56,495 nt of DNA from the NCBI RefSeq assembly GCF_000336875.1, contig NZ_AOJK01000015.1, forward strand, positions 1 through 56,495. Reading direction: 5' to 3'. Numbering within the stretch: position 1 is the first letter of the stretch; every line of letters starts with the position of its first letter. A program made the translations under genes and the position numbers. The notes under the pieces are model-generated. The model had not been told where the DNA came from. It saw only the letters and a list, made by a program, of their open reading frames with translations, and ran no database searches. This document shows, piece after piece, positions 16,727-25,004 of this stretch. This DNA comes from Halorubrum californiense DSM 19288. Its GTDB lineage: Archaea > Halobacteriota > Halobacteria > Halobacteriales > Haloferacaceae.

Positions 16727-17926
16727 ATGGCACACGCAGACGCGTACCTGTTCACCGGGGGTCGAGTGGCCGACGCCGACGGAACGCGGACCGCGGACGT
16801 CGCGGTCGTCGACGGCGAGATTGCCGCCGTCGGCGACCCCGACACGGTCGAGCGCGCGGTCGAGGACGTCCCAGACGAGCACCTCGAACGCGTCGACGCG
16901 AGCGACCGCGTGGTCGCGCCCGGGCTGATCGACGCGCACGTCCACGCCATGATGGACGGGCGCCCCGACGTTTCGACGGCGGTCTCCGACAGCGATTACA
17001 CCGCGAGCTACCGGGCCACGAGCAACCTCGAAGCCGCCGTCTCGGCCGGCGTCACGACCGTTCGCGACCTCGGCAGCCGCGGGACGCTCGCGCTCGACGC
17101 GGGCGAGGCGGTCGCCGCGGGCCAGATCGACGGGCCGCGCGTGCTCGCCTGCGGCCGCAACGTGATCATGACCGGCGGCCACGGCAACTGGTTCGGCCGC
17201 GAGGCCGACGGCCCCGACGAAGTGCGGAAGGCGGCCCGCGAGCAGCTGAAGGCCGGCGCGGACGTGCTCAAGTGTATGGCGACCGGGGGCGTGCTCACCG
17301 AGGGCGCGGTGACGGGCGCGCCGGAGCTCACCCCCGAAGAGCTCGCCGCGTTCACCGACGCGGCCGCGCCCACCGACACGCCGACCGCGGCCCACGCCCA
17401 CGGCGAGGCGGGGATCAAGAACGCAGTGGAGGCCGGCATCTCCAGTGTCGAACACGGGACGTTCATGGACCGCGAGGCCGCCGAGATGATGGCCGAGCGC
17501 GGTACCTACTGGGTACCGACCGCGAGCGCGCTCCGCGGCATCGTCGACAACGGCGTCGAAGCCGGCATCCCCGAGGACGCCGTCGCGAAGGCGGAAGACG
17601 CCGCGGACCGCTTCGACGACGCGTGGGACCACGCGCTCGACGCGGGCGTCCCCATCGCGATGGGGACCGACGCGGGAACCCCGTTCAACTTCTTCGAGGA
17701 GATCCCCCAAGAGATGGCGTACATGGTCGACTACGGGCTCCCGCCGGAGCGAGCGCTGGAGGCCGCCACCGTCAACGCCGCGGACCTGCTCGGGCTCGAC
17801 AACGTGGGGCGCGTCGCCGAGGGGTATCAGGCGGACCTCGTCGTCCTCGACGCCGACCCGACCGAGGACGTCGAAGCGTGGCAGGACCCGGACGCGGTGT
17901 TCGCGCGCGGTGAGCGCGTGGAATAG
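16727..17926 (+). CDS. Metal-dependent amidohydrolase
   Basis: 399 aa imidazolonepropionase/prolidase-like amidohydrolase. The metal ligands are present: H71-V-H73 in GLIDAHVH, the bridging Lys182 in DVLKCMATGG, H225 in AAHAHG, H243 in SVEHGT and Asp in AMGTDAGTP near 308. Family members of this clan cleave dipeptides ending in Pro, Arg or Lys, or hydrolyse cyclic amides; the substrate is not set by sequence here. It is single, with no obvious operon partner, and is followed by the interspersed element. Confidence 0.88.
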   Translation: MAHADAYLFTGGRVADADGTRTADVAVVDGEIAAVGDPDTVERAVEDVPDEHLERVDASDRVVAPGLIDAHVHAMMDGRPDVSTAVSDSDYTASYRATSNLEAAVSAGVTTVRDLGSRGTLALDAGEAVAAGQIDGPRVLACGRNVIMTGGHGNWFGREADGPDEVRKAAREQLKAGADVLKCMATGGVLTEGAVTGAPELTPEELAAFTDAAAPTDTPTAAHAHGEAGIKNAVEAGISSVEHGTFMDREAAEMMAERGTYWVPTASALRGIVDNGVEAGIPEDAVAKAEDAADRFDDAWDHALDAGVPIAMGTDAGTPFNFFEEIPQEMAYMVDYGLPPERALEAATVNAADLLGLDNVGRVAEGYQADLVVLDADPTEDVEAWQDPDAVFARGERVE

Positions 17927-17949
17927 GGGAGATTCGGTTTCGGTGTGGC

Positions 17950-18410
17950 GGTTTATAAACAAGCGAGCGAGCGGTGTCGCAGTCGAGTGTTTCTCACCGG
18001 ACGACGACTCCGGGGCGAAGGCTCCTGAAGCCTCGACCGTTCGGTTCCGGACCGCTGTCACCGAACTGACGGCGAACACCGCCAAAGCCCCAGTCGCGAG
18101 GGCGTCGCACGCTCGCCGTGCTCCTCACTCGGTCGCTCACTCCGTTCGCTCCCTCGTTGCGGTGCTTCCATCGCCTGCGACGCCCTCGCGACAGCGTGGC
18201 GCTACGCGCCACGGGCAACCGGCGGCTCCGCCGCCGGTGACTGCCCCTTTGTGTCCCACCCGACCGCACCGCAGCCTCACACCTCCCCAGCCTCGTCGGT
18301 CGCCCGTCGCTCCGCTCTGGGCGACCGACTCCCTCGCGGGCGGTTCGCGGCCGCCGGTGGCGGCCGCTCACCGGCGCGCCGACCGCACTGCGCGTTCGTT
18401 GGTTTATAAC
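17950..18410 (+). repeat. Interspersed structured element, copy B (candidate non-coding RNA)
   Basis: It starts with TTTATAAAC at 17952-17960 and ends with TTTATAA at 18403-18409. The conserved block AACACCGCCAAAGCCCCAG is at about 18075-18093. Stem 1 GTCGCGAGGGCGTCGCA (18093-18109) pairs perfectly with 18176-18192 (17 bp). Two GC hairpins specific to this copy follow (GTGGCGC..GCGCCAC and CCGGCGG..CCGCCGG). Then come CTGCCCCTTTGTGTCCCACCC, CCTCACACCTCCCCAGCC and stem 2 TCGGTCGCCC (18296-18305) with 18319-18328. It fills almost all of the 600-bp gap before ligA. No promoter-like box was found just before the conserved block in this copy. Confidence 0.7.
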
Positions 18411-18527
18411 TGGCAGTCGTCGTCCCACGCAGATCTTCAATTCTGGCCCGCCGCCGTCGGTCCGCGCTCCCGGCGCCGAACGCGACGAACGGTCGCCTTT
18501 AACCCGAGCAGACGCAAGGATCGGCTG

Positions 18528-20708
18528 ATGACGAGCGCGCAATCCGGGTCGTCGACCCGGCACGCGGACCCGGCCGAGAACCCCTACGTCGAGGACCCGC
18601 CGACCGACTTCGACCCGGTCGACGGACTCTCCGAAGCCGAGGCCGGCGAGCAGGCCGAACTGCTCCGGGCGGCGGTCCGCGAACACGACCACCGGTACTA
18701 CGTCGCGGCCGACCCCCTCGTCTCGGACGAGGCGTACGACGCGCTGTTCGCTCGGCTGGCGGAACTCGAAGCCGCGTTCGATCTCCCGACCGAGAACTCG
18801 CCGACGCAGCGCGTCGGCGGCGAACCGCTCGACGCGCTGGAGACGGTCGAGCACGTCGCCCCGATGCTGTCGATCGACAACGACACCGACGCCGACGCGG
18901 TCCGCGAGTTCGACGAGCGCGTCCGCAAGGGGCTCGCGGACGCTGCCGAGTCCGGCGACCGCCCCGGGTTCGACCCGGACGACCTCGCGTACGTCTGCGA
19001 GCCGAAGTTCGACGGCCTCTCGATCGAGGTGATCTACGAGGACGGCGAGTACGTCCGCGCGGCCACCCGCGGCGACGGCCGCGAGGGCGACGACGTGACC
19101 GAGCAGGTCCGCACGATCGGCTCGGTTCCCGCCCGGCTCCGGGGCGACGACCATCCCGAGCGACTCGCGGTCCGCGGCGAGGTCTACATGCCCCGCGACG
19201 CCTTCGAGGCGTACAACGACGAGCTGATCGAGCGCGGCGAGGAGCCGTTCGCGAACCCGCGCAACGCCGCGGCGGGCACGCTCCGCCAGCTGGACCCGGC
19301 GGTCGTCGCCGAGCGCCCCCTCGACGTCTTCTTCTTCGACGTGCTCGCGTGGGAGACGGGCGCGGACGGCCCGGAGCGCCCCGCCCGCCACCGCGACGCG
19401 CTCGACGCGTTTGCGTCTCTCGGTCTCCGCCGGAACGACCGTGTGGAGATCGTCGACGACGTCGAGGCCGCGATCGACTACCGCGACGAAATACTGGCCG
19501 AACGCGACGACCTGAACTACGCGGTCGACGGCGTGGTGATCAAGGTCGACGCGCTCGCGCACCGCGAGGCGCTCGGGAGCACGTCGCGCGCGCCGCGCTG
19601 GGCGTTCGCGCACAAGTTCCCCCCGCGCACCGCGACGACCACGGTCGAGGGAATCACGGTTCAGGTGGGCCGCACCGGGCGGCTCACGCCCGTCGCCGAA
19701 CTCGACCCCGTCGACGTCGGCGGCGTCACGGTCTCGCGCGCGACGCTCCACAACCCCGCCGAGATCGAGGCGCTCAGCGTGAACGTCGGCGACCGAGTCC
19801 GGATCTACCGCGCCGGCGACGTGATCCCGTACGTCCCAGCGGTCGTCGAGAAGCGGAGCGAGGGGACGTACGCGTTCTCCGACGCCTGCCCCGTCTGCGG
19901 GGCCGAGATCGAACGCGACGGCCCGCTCGCGTTCTGTACCGGCGGGCTCGGCTGCTCCGCGCAGCTGGAGCGCGCGGTCGAACACTGGGCGCGCCGCGAC
20001 GCGCTCGACGTGGAGGGGCTCGGGCCGGAGCGGGTCGAACAGCTCCGCGAGGCCGGCCTCGTCGAGTCGCTGCCGGACCTCTACGACCTGACCGCCGACG
20101 AACTCGCCGCGCTGGAAGGGTGGGGCGAGACGAGCGCCGAGAACCTGATCCGCGAACTCGACGCGACGAAGCGCCCGCCGCTCGACGACTTCCTCGCCGG
20201 GCTCGGTATCCCCGACGTGGGCGCGACGACGGCCCGGGCGCTCGCCGCGCACTTCGGGACGCTCGACGCCCTCCTCGACGCCGACGAAGCGACCCTCCGC
20301 GAGGTCGACGACGTCGGCCCCGAGGTGGCGGCGTCGATCCGGACGTTCCTCGACCGCGAGGAGAACCGCGCCGCGATCGAGGGGCTCCGCGAGCGCGGCG
20401 TCGACCCAGAGCCGTTCGAGACCGACGCGGGCGACGGCTCGGCCGACGCGCTCGACGGGCTCACGTTCGTGTTCACAGGGTCGCTCTCCGTCCCGCGGAG
20501 CGAGGCGCAAGCCCACGTCGAGGCGCGCGGCGCGAACGCCACGTCGAGCGTTTCCGGGAACACCGACTACCTCGTCGCGGGCGAGAACCCGGGGCGGTCG
20601 AAGCGCGAGGACGCGGCCGCCGAGGACGTGCCGGTCTTCGACGAGGACGGGTTCGGCGACCTGCTCGCGGACCGCGGCGTGCCGTGGCCGCCCGAGGGCG
20701 ACGAGTAG
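18528..20708 (+). CDS. ligA: NAD-dependent DNA ligase
   Basis: 726 aa. It seals nicks using NAD+. An N-terminal Ia domain (HDHRYYVAADPLVSDEAYD) precedes the adenylation domain, with the nucleophile Lys160 in CEPKFDG. The OB fold (VQVGRTGRLTPVAELDPV), a Cys4 zinc finger (CPVCGAEI..FCTGGLGC), helix-hairpin-helix repeats and a C-terminal BRCT domain (GLTFVFTGSLSVPRSEAQAHVEARGAN) follow in the bacterial order. Haloarchaea are known to have acquired this bacterial-type ligase by transfer. The ATG at 18528 is supported by CTTTAAC about 27 bases upstream; the longer frame runs into the repeat element. Confidence 0.97.
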   Translation: MTSAQSGSSTRHADPAENPYVEDPPTDFDPVDGLSEAEAGEQAELLRAAVREHDHRYYVAADPLVSDEAYDALFARLAELEAAFDLPTENSPTQRVGGEPLDALETVEHVAPMLSIDNDTDADAVREFDERVRKGLADAAESGDRPGFDPDDLAYVCEPKFDGLSIEVIYEDGEYVRAATRGDGREGDDVTEQVRTIGSVPARLRGDDHPERLAVRGEVYMPRDAFEAYNDELIERGEEPFANPRNAAAGTLRQLDPAVVAERPLDVFFFDVLAWETGADGPERPARHRDALDAFASLGLRRNDRVEIVDDVEAAIDYRDEILAERDDLNYAVDGVVIKVDALAHREALGSTSRAPRWAFAHKFPPRTATTTVEGITVQVGRTGRLTPVAELDPVDVGGVTVSRATLHNPAEIEALSVNVGDRVRIYRAGDVIPYVPAVVEKRSEGTYAFSDACPVCGAEIERDGPLAFCTGGLGCSAQLERAVEHWARRDALDVEGLGPERVEQLREAGLVESLPDLYDLTADELAALEGWGETSAENLIRELDATKRPPLDDFLAGLGIPDVGATTARALAAHFGTLDALLDADEATLREVDDVGPEVAASIRTFLDREENRAAIEGLRERGVDPEPFETDAGDGSADALDGLTFVFTGSLSVPRSEAQAHVEARGANATSSVSGNTDYLVAGENPGRSKREDAAAEDVPVFDEDGFGDLLADRGVPWPPEGDE

Positions 20709-20774
20709 CGACGGCGCGGTCGCTGGCGCGGTGCGATCGCCGAAAAAACCGCTCCGAAAAACGGGTCGCTCGCC

Positions 20775-22093
20775 TCAGGCGAGCGGGAGGACCGTCGACA
20801 AGATTAGCACGGTGATCAGTCCGGTCACCGAGATGATCGTCGTGAGGGCGGTCCACGTCTGGAGCGTCTCCCGCTTGGTGAGCCCGCCGATCTCGCTGAC
20901 GAGCCAGAAGCCCGAGTCGTTGAACCACGAGAAGATGTTCCCGCCGGCGCCGATGACCATCACCAGGTAGGCCGGGTGGACGGTCAGCTGGCCGGTGAGC
21001 GGCGCCATGATTCCCGCGGCGGTCAACATCGCGGCCGTGGCCGACCCCTGAGCGATGCGGACGATCGCGGCGATGAGCCACGCCGTGACGAGCAAGCCGA
21101 TACCGACCTCCTGAAGCGCGTTAATCAGGTAATCTCCGATGCCGGACGCGGCGAGCAGCGCGCCGCACGCGCCGCCGGCCGCCGTGATCGCGGCGATGTT
21201 CCCGCCGCTTTTCAGCGCCTCGGTGAGCTCGTCGCTCCACTCGCTTCGGGTCATGTCGTCGTAGCGGTAGAAGGTGTACGCGGCCGCGAGCGCGGCGATC
21301 GTCAGCGCGACGTTCTTGTTGCCGAGGAAGTCGGTGGCCGGCTGGAGCGAGGCGAGCGCCGGGAGACCTCCTGAACGTGTTGACGGCGGTCGACGAGGCG
21401 ATCAGCAGGACGGCCAGCAGGATCGGCGCCAGCGACTCGACCACGCCCGGCAGCTCGCTGGTCGGCCGGTCCGCGACCTCCTGTAGCTCCTCCGTCGAGG
21501 TCGCCATCGTGTCGCGCAGCGGGATGTCGAGCCGGCTGTTGATCTGGCGACCGCCAGCGGGCCGGGCGTGGGCGGGACGAACACGTGCGTCGTCGCGGCC
21601 CCCGCGCCGACGACGACGATGAACAGCGTGTAGTCGCGGCCGACGCGCGCCCGCACGGAGCGCGCGAGCGGCGCCATCAGGTAGAACACGCTGTCGAAGA
21701 ACACCGGGACCGCGAGCACCGAACTGCTTCCGAGCAGCGCCACGTCGGAGTTGCTCTCGCCGAGGAGGCTCTGGAACCTGCGGACGACCGCTGTGCCGCG
21801 CCGCTCTCCAGCATCCCCTTGCCGATGATCGCGGCCATGAGGATCGGGATCCCGATCCCGGCCATCCCGTTGCCCAACGCCGTCGCGACTTGGCTCCCGG
21901 CGTCGGCCGCGGTGAAGTCGGCGACGAACACCGTGTTCACCACGCCGACCAGGAACGCCGAGATGATCAGCCCGATGAACGCCGGGAGGTCCGGCCACAC
22001 GAGCAGCGCGACGACAAGCATCAGACCAATTATGAACGTTAGTAGCGGACTGTGCGCAAACTCAACAGCTGCTTGAAATGATACCGGTGCCAT
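20775..22093 (-). pseudogene. GntP family gluconate/carboxylate permease, decayed
   Basis: The N-terminal part starts at 22093 (FAHSPLLTFIIGLMLVVALLVWPDLPAFIGLIISAFLVG) and the C-terminal part ends at 20775 (GGNIFSWFNDSGFWLVSEIGGLTKRETLQTWT). The frame breaks near 21787, where AQRSSAG should read AQRVVRRFQSLLGES. It breaks again near 21555, where GPLAVA jumps directly to QINSRLDIPLRDT, apparently losing a stretch of coding sequence. Near 21368 two single C residues seem to be missing around TFRRSP. No single frame covers the protein, so transport is presumably lost unless the small indels are sequencing errors. The internal deletion is harder to explain that way. Confidence 0.85.
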
Positions 22094-22363
22094 ACTGGCC
22101 GATATGTCAGAAATTTCACTTAATTTTCACGCGGAATAATCTCTATACAGGGTCTAAACGGCCAAAACTGTGTTTTTCTTTCGTTTGTTGGATCATTTCG
22201 CTCGAACAAAACGGTCGGAGAACTGGGTGTTATTTTTATTGCTTTTGGACAAACTCTTCTGGTATCAGAGAAAATATATGTTATTCGACATACTTGTCGA
22301 ACGGACGGACGTTCCGCGCTTCGACCCGCAACCCTTTATCGAGCCACGCCGGTATCGAAGGAT
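22094..22363. promoter_or_regulatory. AT-rich intergenic region with 18-bp palindrome
   Basis: This 270-bp gap is the most AT-rich stretch of the window. On the left it holds the presumed promoter of the decayed permease (AAATTAAGTG about 27 bases before its ATG). On the right is the promoter of the ABC exporter (CCTTTATC, 24-31 bases before ATG 22364). Between them is a perfect inverted repeat TTCGACA-tact-TGTCGAA at 22284-22301, preceded by AAAATATATG. It sits about 30 bases upstream of the exporter TATA box, where an archaeal repressor or activator could act. A 65-aa frame crossing it (22170-22367) overlaps the next gene and is not credible. Confidence 0.6.
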
Positions 22364-23347
22364 ATGACCGCCATCGAGCTACGGGGCGTGACCAAGGAGT
22401 TCGCCGAGGTCACGGCCGTTCGCGACCTCGATCTCACCGTCGAAGACGGCGAGGTGTACGGGTTCCTCGGCCCGAACGGCGCCGGCAAGTCCACGACGAT
22501 CGACATGCTCCTCGACCTCGTCCGGCCGACCGCGGGGACGGTCCGCGTCCTTGGCGCCGACGTCGCGACCGACGGTGTCGAGATCCGGCGTCGGACCGGC
22601 GTGCTCCCCGACGGCTTCTCGGTGTACGACCGCCTCTCCGGGCGGAAACACGTCGAGTTCGCCGTCGAGTCGAAGGAGGCGGACGACGACCCGGACGCGC
22701 TGCTCGACCGCGTCGGCCTCGCCGACGCCGCGGACCGGGACGCCGGCGAGTACTCGAAGGGGATGCGTCAGCGGCTCGCGCTGGCGATGGCGCTCGTCGA
22801 CGACCCCGACCTGCTGATCCTCGACGAGCCCTCCTCCGGCCTCGACCCGGCCGGCGCCAAGGAGATGCGCGAGATCGTCCGGGCGGAGGCCGAGCGCGGC
22901 GCCACCGTCTTCTTCTCGTCGCACATCCTCGAACAGGTCGACGCCGTCTGCGACCGCGTCGGCATCCTCCGCGACGGCGAACTGGTGGCCGAAGACTCCG
23001 TCGAGGGGCTCCGCGAGGCCGTCGGCGGCGAGGAGACGCTGGAGGTCGCGGCCGCGGGCGCCGACGACGACGCGGTGGCGGCGGTCCGCGCGCTCGACGG
23101 CGTCTCGGGCGTCACCCGCGACGGCGACGAACTGGTGGTGAACTGCGACAGCGACGCGAAGACCGCCGTCATCGCGGCCTTGGAGGACGCGGGCGTCGAT
23201 GTCGCCGACTTCCACACCCGCGAGGCCTCGCTGGAGGACCTCTTCTTGGCGTACACGGAGGGCGAAGCCGGTAGTCCCCCGGACGGCGACCACACCGACG
23301 CCGACCCGACGAACGACGACCCGACGCCCGAGGGGGTGGACCGATGA
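22364..23347 (+). CDS. ABC transporter ATP-binding protein
   Basis: 327 aa ATPase of an ABC-2 type exporter. Walker A GPNGAGKST is at 36-44, the signature YSKGMRQRL near 129-137 and Walker B LLILDEPSSGLDP near 149-161. The C-terminal region (about 220-300) is a regulatory extension common in the CcmA/NatA group, followed by an acidic tail (DGDHTDADPTNDDPTPEGVDR). The stop overlaps the start of the permease (ATGA). Cargo unknown; this group exports copper-related substrates, Na+, drugs or peptides. Confidence 0.92.
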   Translation: MTAIELRGVTKEFAEVTAVRDLDLTVEDGEVYGFLGPNGAGKSTTIDMLLDLVRPTAGTVRVLGADVATDGVEIRRRTGVLPDGFSVYDRLSGRKHVEFAVESKEADDDPDALLDRVGLADAADRDAGEYSKGMRQRLALAMALVDDPDLLILDEPSSGLDPAGAKEMREIVRAEAERGATVFFSSHILEQVDAVCDRVGILRDGELVAEDSVEGLREAVGGEETLEVAAAGADDDAVAAVRALDGVSGVTRDGDELVVNCDSDAKTAVIAALEDAGVDVADFHTREASLEDLFLAYTEGEAGSPPDGDHTDADPTNDDPTPEGVDR

Positions 23348-24159
23348 GCCTCGCCGCGATCGCCCGGAAGGACCTACAGGAGACGGTCCAGTCGCGCGGC
23401 ATGATCGCCTTGGTGGCGCTGTTCTCGCTGCTCGTCTCGGTGCTCGCGTTCATCGTTCGCCCGACCGGACAGAACGAGCAGTTCGCCACGGAGGCGCTGT
23501 TAAGCTTCTTTGTCGGCCCGGTCCTCGTGACCTACCTCGTCCCGCTCGTCGGCGTCGTCGTCGGCTACAGCGCCGTCAGCGGCGAACGCGAGTCCGGGTC
23601 GCTGAAACTGCTCCTCTCGCTCCCCCACTCGCGGGCCGATGTGGTGTTCGGGAAGGTGGTCGGCCGCGGCGCGGCGCTCGCGCTCGCGGTGTTCGCCGGC
23701 TTCCTGCTGCCGGCGGCCGTGCTGATCGTCGCGCCCGTCACGTTCAACGCCGGGTCGTTCTTCGGCTACACCGTCTTCGCGGCCGCCCTCGGCGTCGTCT
23801 TCGTCGCCATCTCGGTCGGTTGTTCGGCCGCCTCCGCGACGCAGTTGCGCGCCCTCATCGGTAGCATCGGTATCTACGTGCTGTTCGTCCTCCTGTGGGG
23901 CATCATCACCGGGCGACTGATCGGCGCCGCCGGCCCGCTCGTTGACGCGCTCCCCCTCTCGGCGACCCAGATCGAGGTGTTCCTCCGCGTGTCGAACCCC
24001 ACGACCGCGGTCGAGGTGCTGTCGAACGCGTTCCTCGGCGGACAGCTCTTCAGCGGCGACAGCGCGAACCAGCAGCTCTCCGCGGCCGCGATGCTGGTGT
24101 TCTGGACGGTCGCGCCGCCGCTCGCCGGCCTGCTGAAGTTCGACGCGGACGACCTGTAA
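23344..24159 (+). CDS. ABC-2 type transporter permease
   Basis: 271 aa with about six membrane segments. It starts MSLAAIARKDLQETVQSRGM, the typical cytoplasmic N-terminal helix of NosY-like permeases, followed by MIALVALFSLLVSVLAFIV. The GYSAVSGERESGSLKLLLSLPHSRADVVFGK loop is the family hallmark. Together with the preceding ATPase it forms a complete minimal exporter; the 4-bp overlap indicates coupled translation. Confidence 0.92.
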   Translation: MSLAAIARKDLQETVQSRGMIALVALFSLLVSVLAFIVRPTGQNEQFATEALLSFFVGPVLVTYLVPLVGVVVGYSAVSGERESGSLKLLLSLPHSRADVVFGKVVGRGAALALAVFAGFLLPAAVLIVAPVTFNAGSFFGYTVFAAALGVVFVAISVGCSAASATQLRALIGSIGIYVLFVLLWGIITGRLIGAAGPLVDALPLSATQIEVFLRVSNPTTAVEVLSNAFLGGQLFSGDSANQQLSAAAMLVFWTVAPPLAGLLKFDADDL

Positions 24160-24255
24160 GCGACTCGTTCGCGGCGGATCGCGAGCGGTTTGGGGGATTC
24201 GTCAGCACTACGCGAGTCCGACATACCTCCGGTTCCATGCTATTGACTCCGTAGC

Positions 24256-24285
24256 CATGTGCTTTTCACATGTTGACATGTACAT
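24256..24285. promoter_or_regulatory. Inverted repeats before the restriction-modification genes
   Basis: CATGTG (24256-24261), ctttt, then CACATG (24267-24272) form a 6-bp inverted repeat. ATGTACAT (24278-24285), directly before the start codon, is a second palindrome. They occupy the expected promoter region of the endonuclease gene, so they could be operator sites that keep endonuclease expression low. No controller gene is seen. Confidence 0.4.
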
Positions 24286-24288
24286 CGA

Positions 24289-24960
24289 ATGATGTCTGAC
24301 AGAGATGAGTTCAGAATTTCTGTGGAAGAGCGTGACCGGCTGGTCTCTGAAGAAGTCGAGGACTTTCCGGTCGACAATCCGAAGTACACGACGTACCTGC
24401 TGCGGCCCGCGGTCAACCTCTCACAATCTAATCGTCCGAAAGTCGTCGGACAGATGAGCGATATCATCGAAGAGTTCCGGCAGAAGCACCCCGACGGAAC
24501 GTTCGAGGATTGGGTGACTTACTACAAAACAGAGTACGACGGCGACGATCGGCTCGAAGAAGCGACCGACATCGCCTACCCGATGGTCGAGAAGATGCGG
24601 CAGGCGTTCGAGCAGATCGACGAGGAGATGACACACGACTTCCTCCGCGATCTGGTCCTGTTCAAAACCTACGAGGGGTTCGACATTCAGGAAGCGGTAC
24701 TGCGCAAATTGGGTGAACTGTACGACGAAGACGCAACTCGCGCGACCGCTGCGGACGAAAGCAAGGGTATTGACGGATACATCGGCGAGCAGCCCGTCCA
24801 AATCAAACCGACCACGTACCCGGACGACCTTCAGGAGGGGATCGACGTTCCGATCGTCACCTACGACGAAAATAAGTCGAACAAAGCGATGCGAGTCGAC
24901 GCATCCGAAGTAACCGACGAGATAGGCGTCGAACCCGTATACGGGGGCGACTCGCGCTGA
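24289..24960 (+). CDS. MjaI-like type II restriction endonuclease
   Basis: 223 aa. The N-terminal half (FRISVEERDRLVSEEVEDFPVDNPKYTTYLLRPAVNLSQSNRPKVVG, read in parts) and the later GIDGYIGEQPVQIKPTTY resemble MjaI-family enzymes, which cut at CTAG. D162 and Q171-x-K173 fit a PD-(D/E)xK catalytic core with Gln in place of Glu. The N-terminal MM makes 24289 or 24292 equally possible starts. Composition is a little less GC-rich than its neighbours, suggesting transfer. The methyltransferase follows 44 bp later on the same strand. The CTAG specificity is inferred from family resemblance. Confidence 0.75.
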   Translation: MMSDRDEFRISVEERDRLVSEEVEDFPVDNPKYTTYLLRPAVNLSQSNRPKVVGQMSDIIEEFRQKHPDGTFEDWVTYYKTEYDGDDRLEEATDIAYPMVEKMRQAFEQIDEEMTHDFLRDLVLFKTYEGFDIQEAVLRKLGELYDEDATRATAADESKGIDGYIGEQPVQIKPTTYPDDLQEGIDVPIVTYDENKSNKAMRVDASEVTDEIGVEPVYGGDSR

Positions 24961-25004
24961 ACGCCACCAATAACTACAAACGCCCGCGTGAGTAGCTTCC
25001 TCGT

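Noticed and set aside
17994-20516. 840-aa minus-strand frame
   Set aside because: Antisense of ligA continued into copy B; no recognisable domain.
22170-22367. 65-aa plus-strand frame (MFFFRLLDHFARTKRS)
   Set aside because: It lies in AT-rich regulatory DNA, overlaps the ABC gene start and crosses the palindrome and promoter box.
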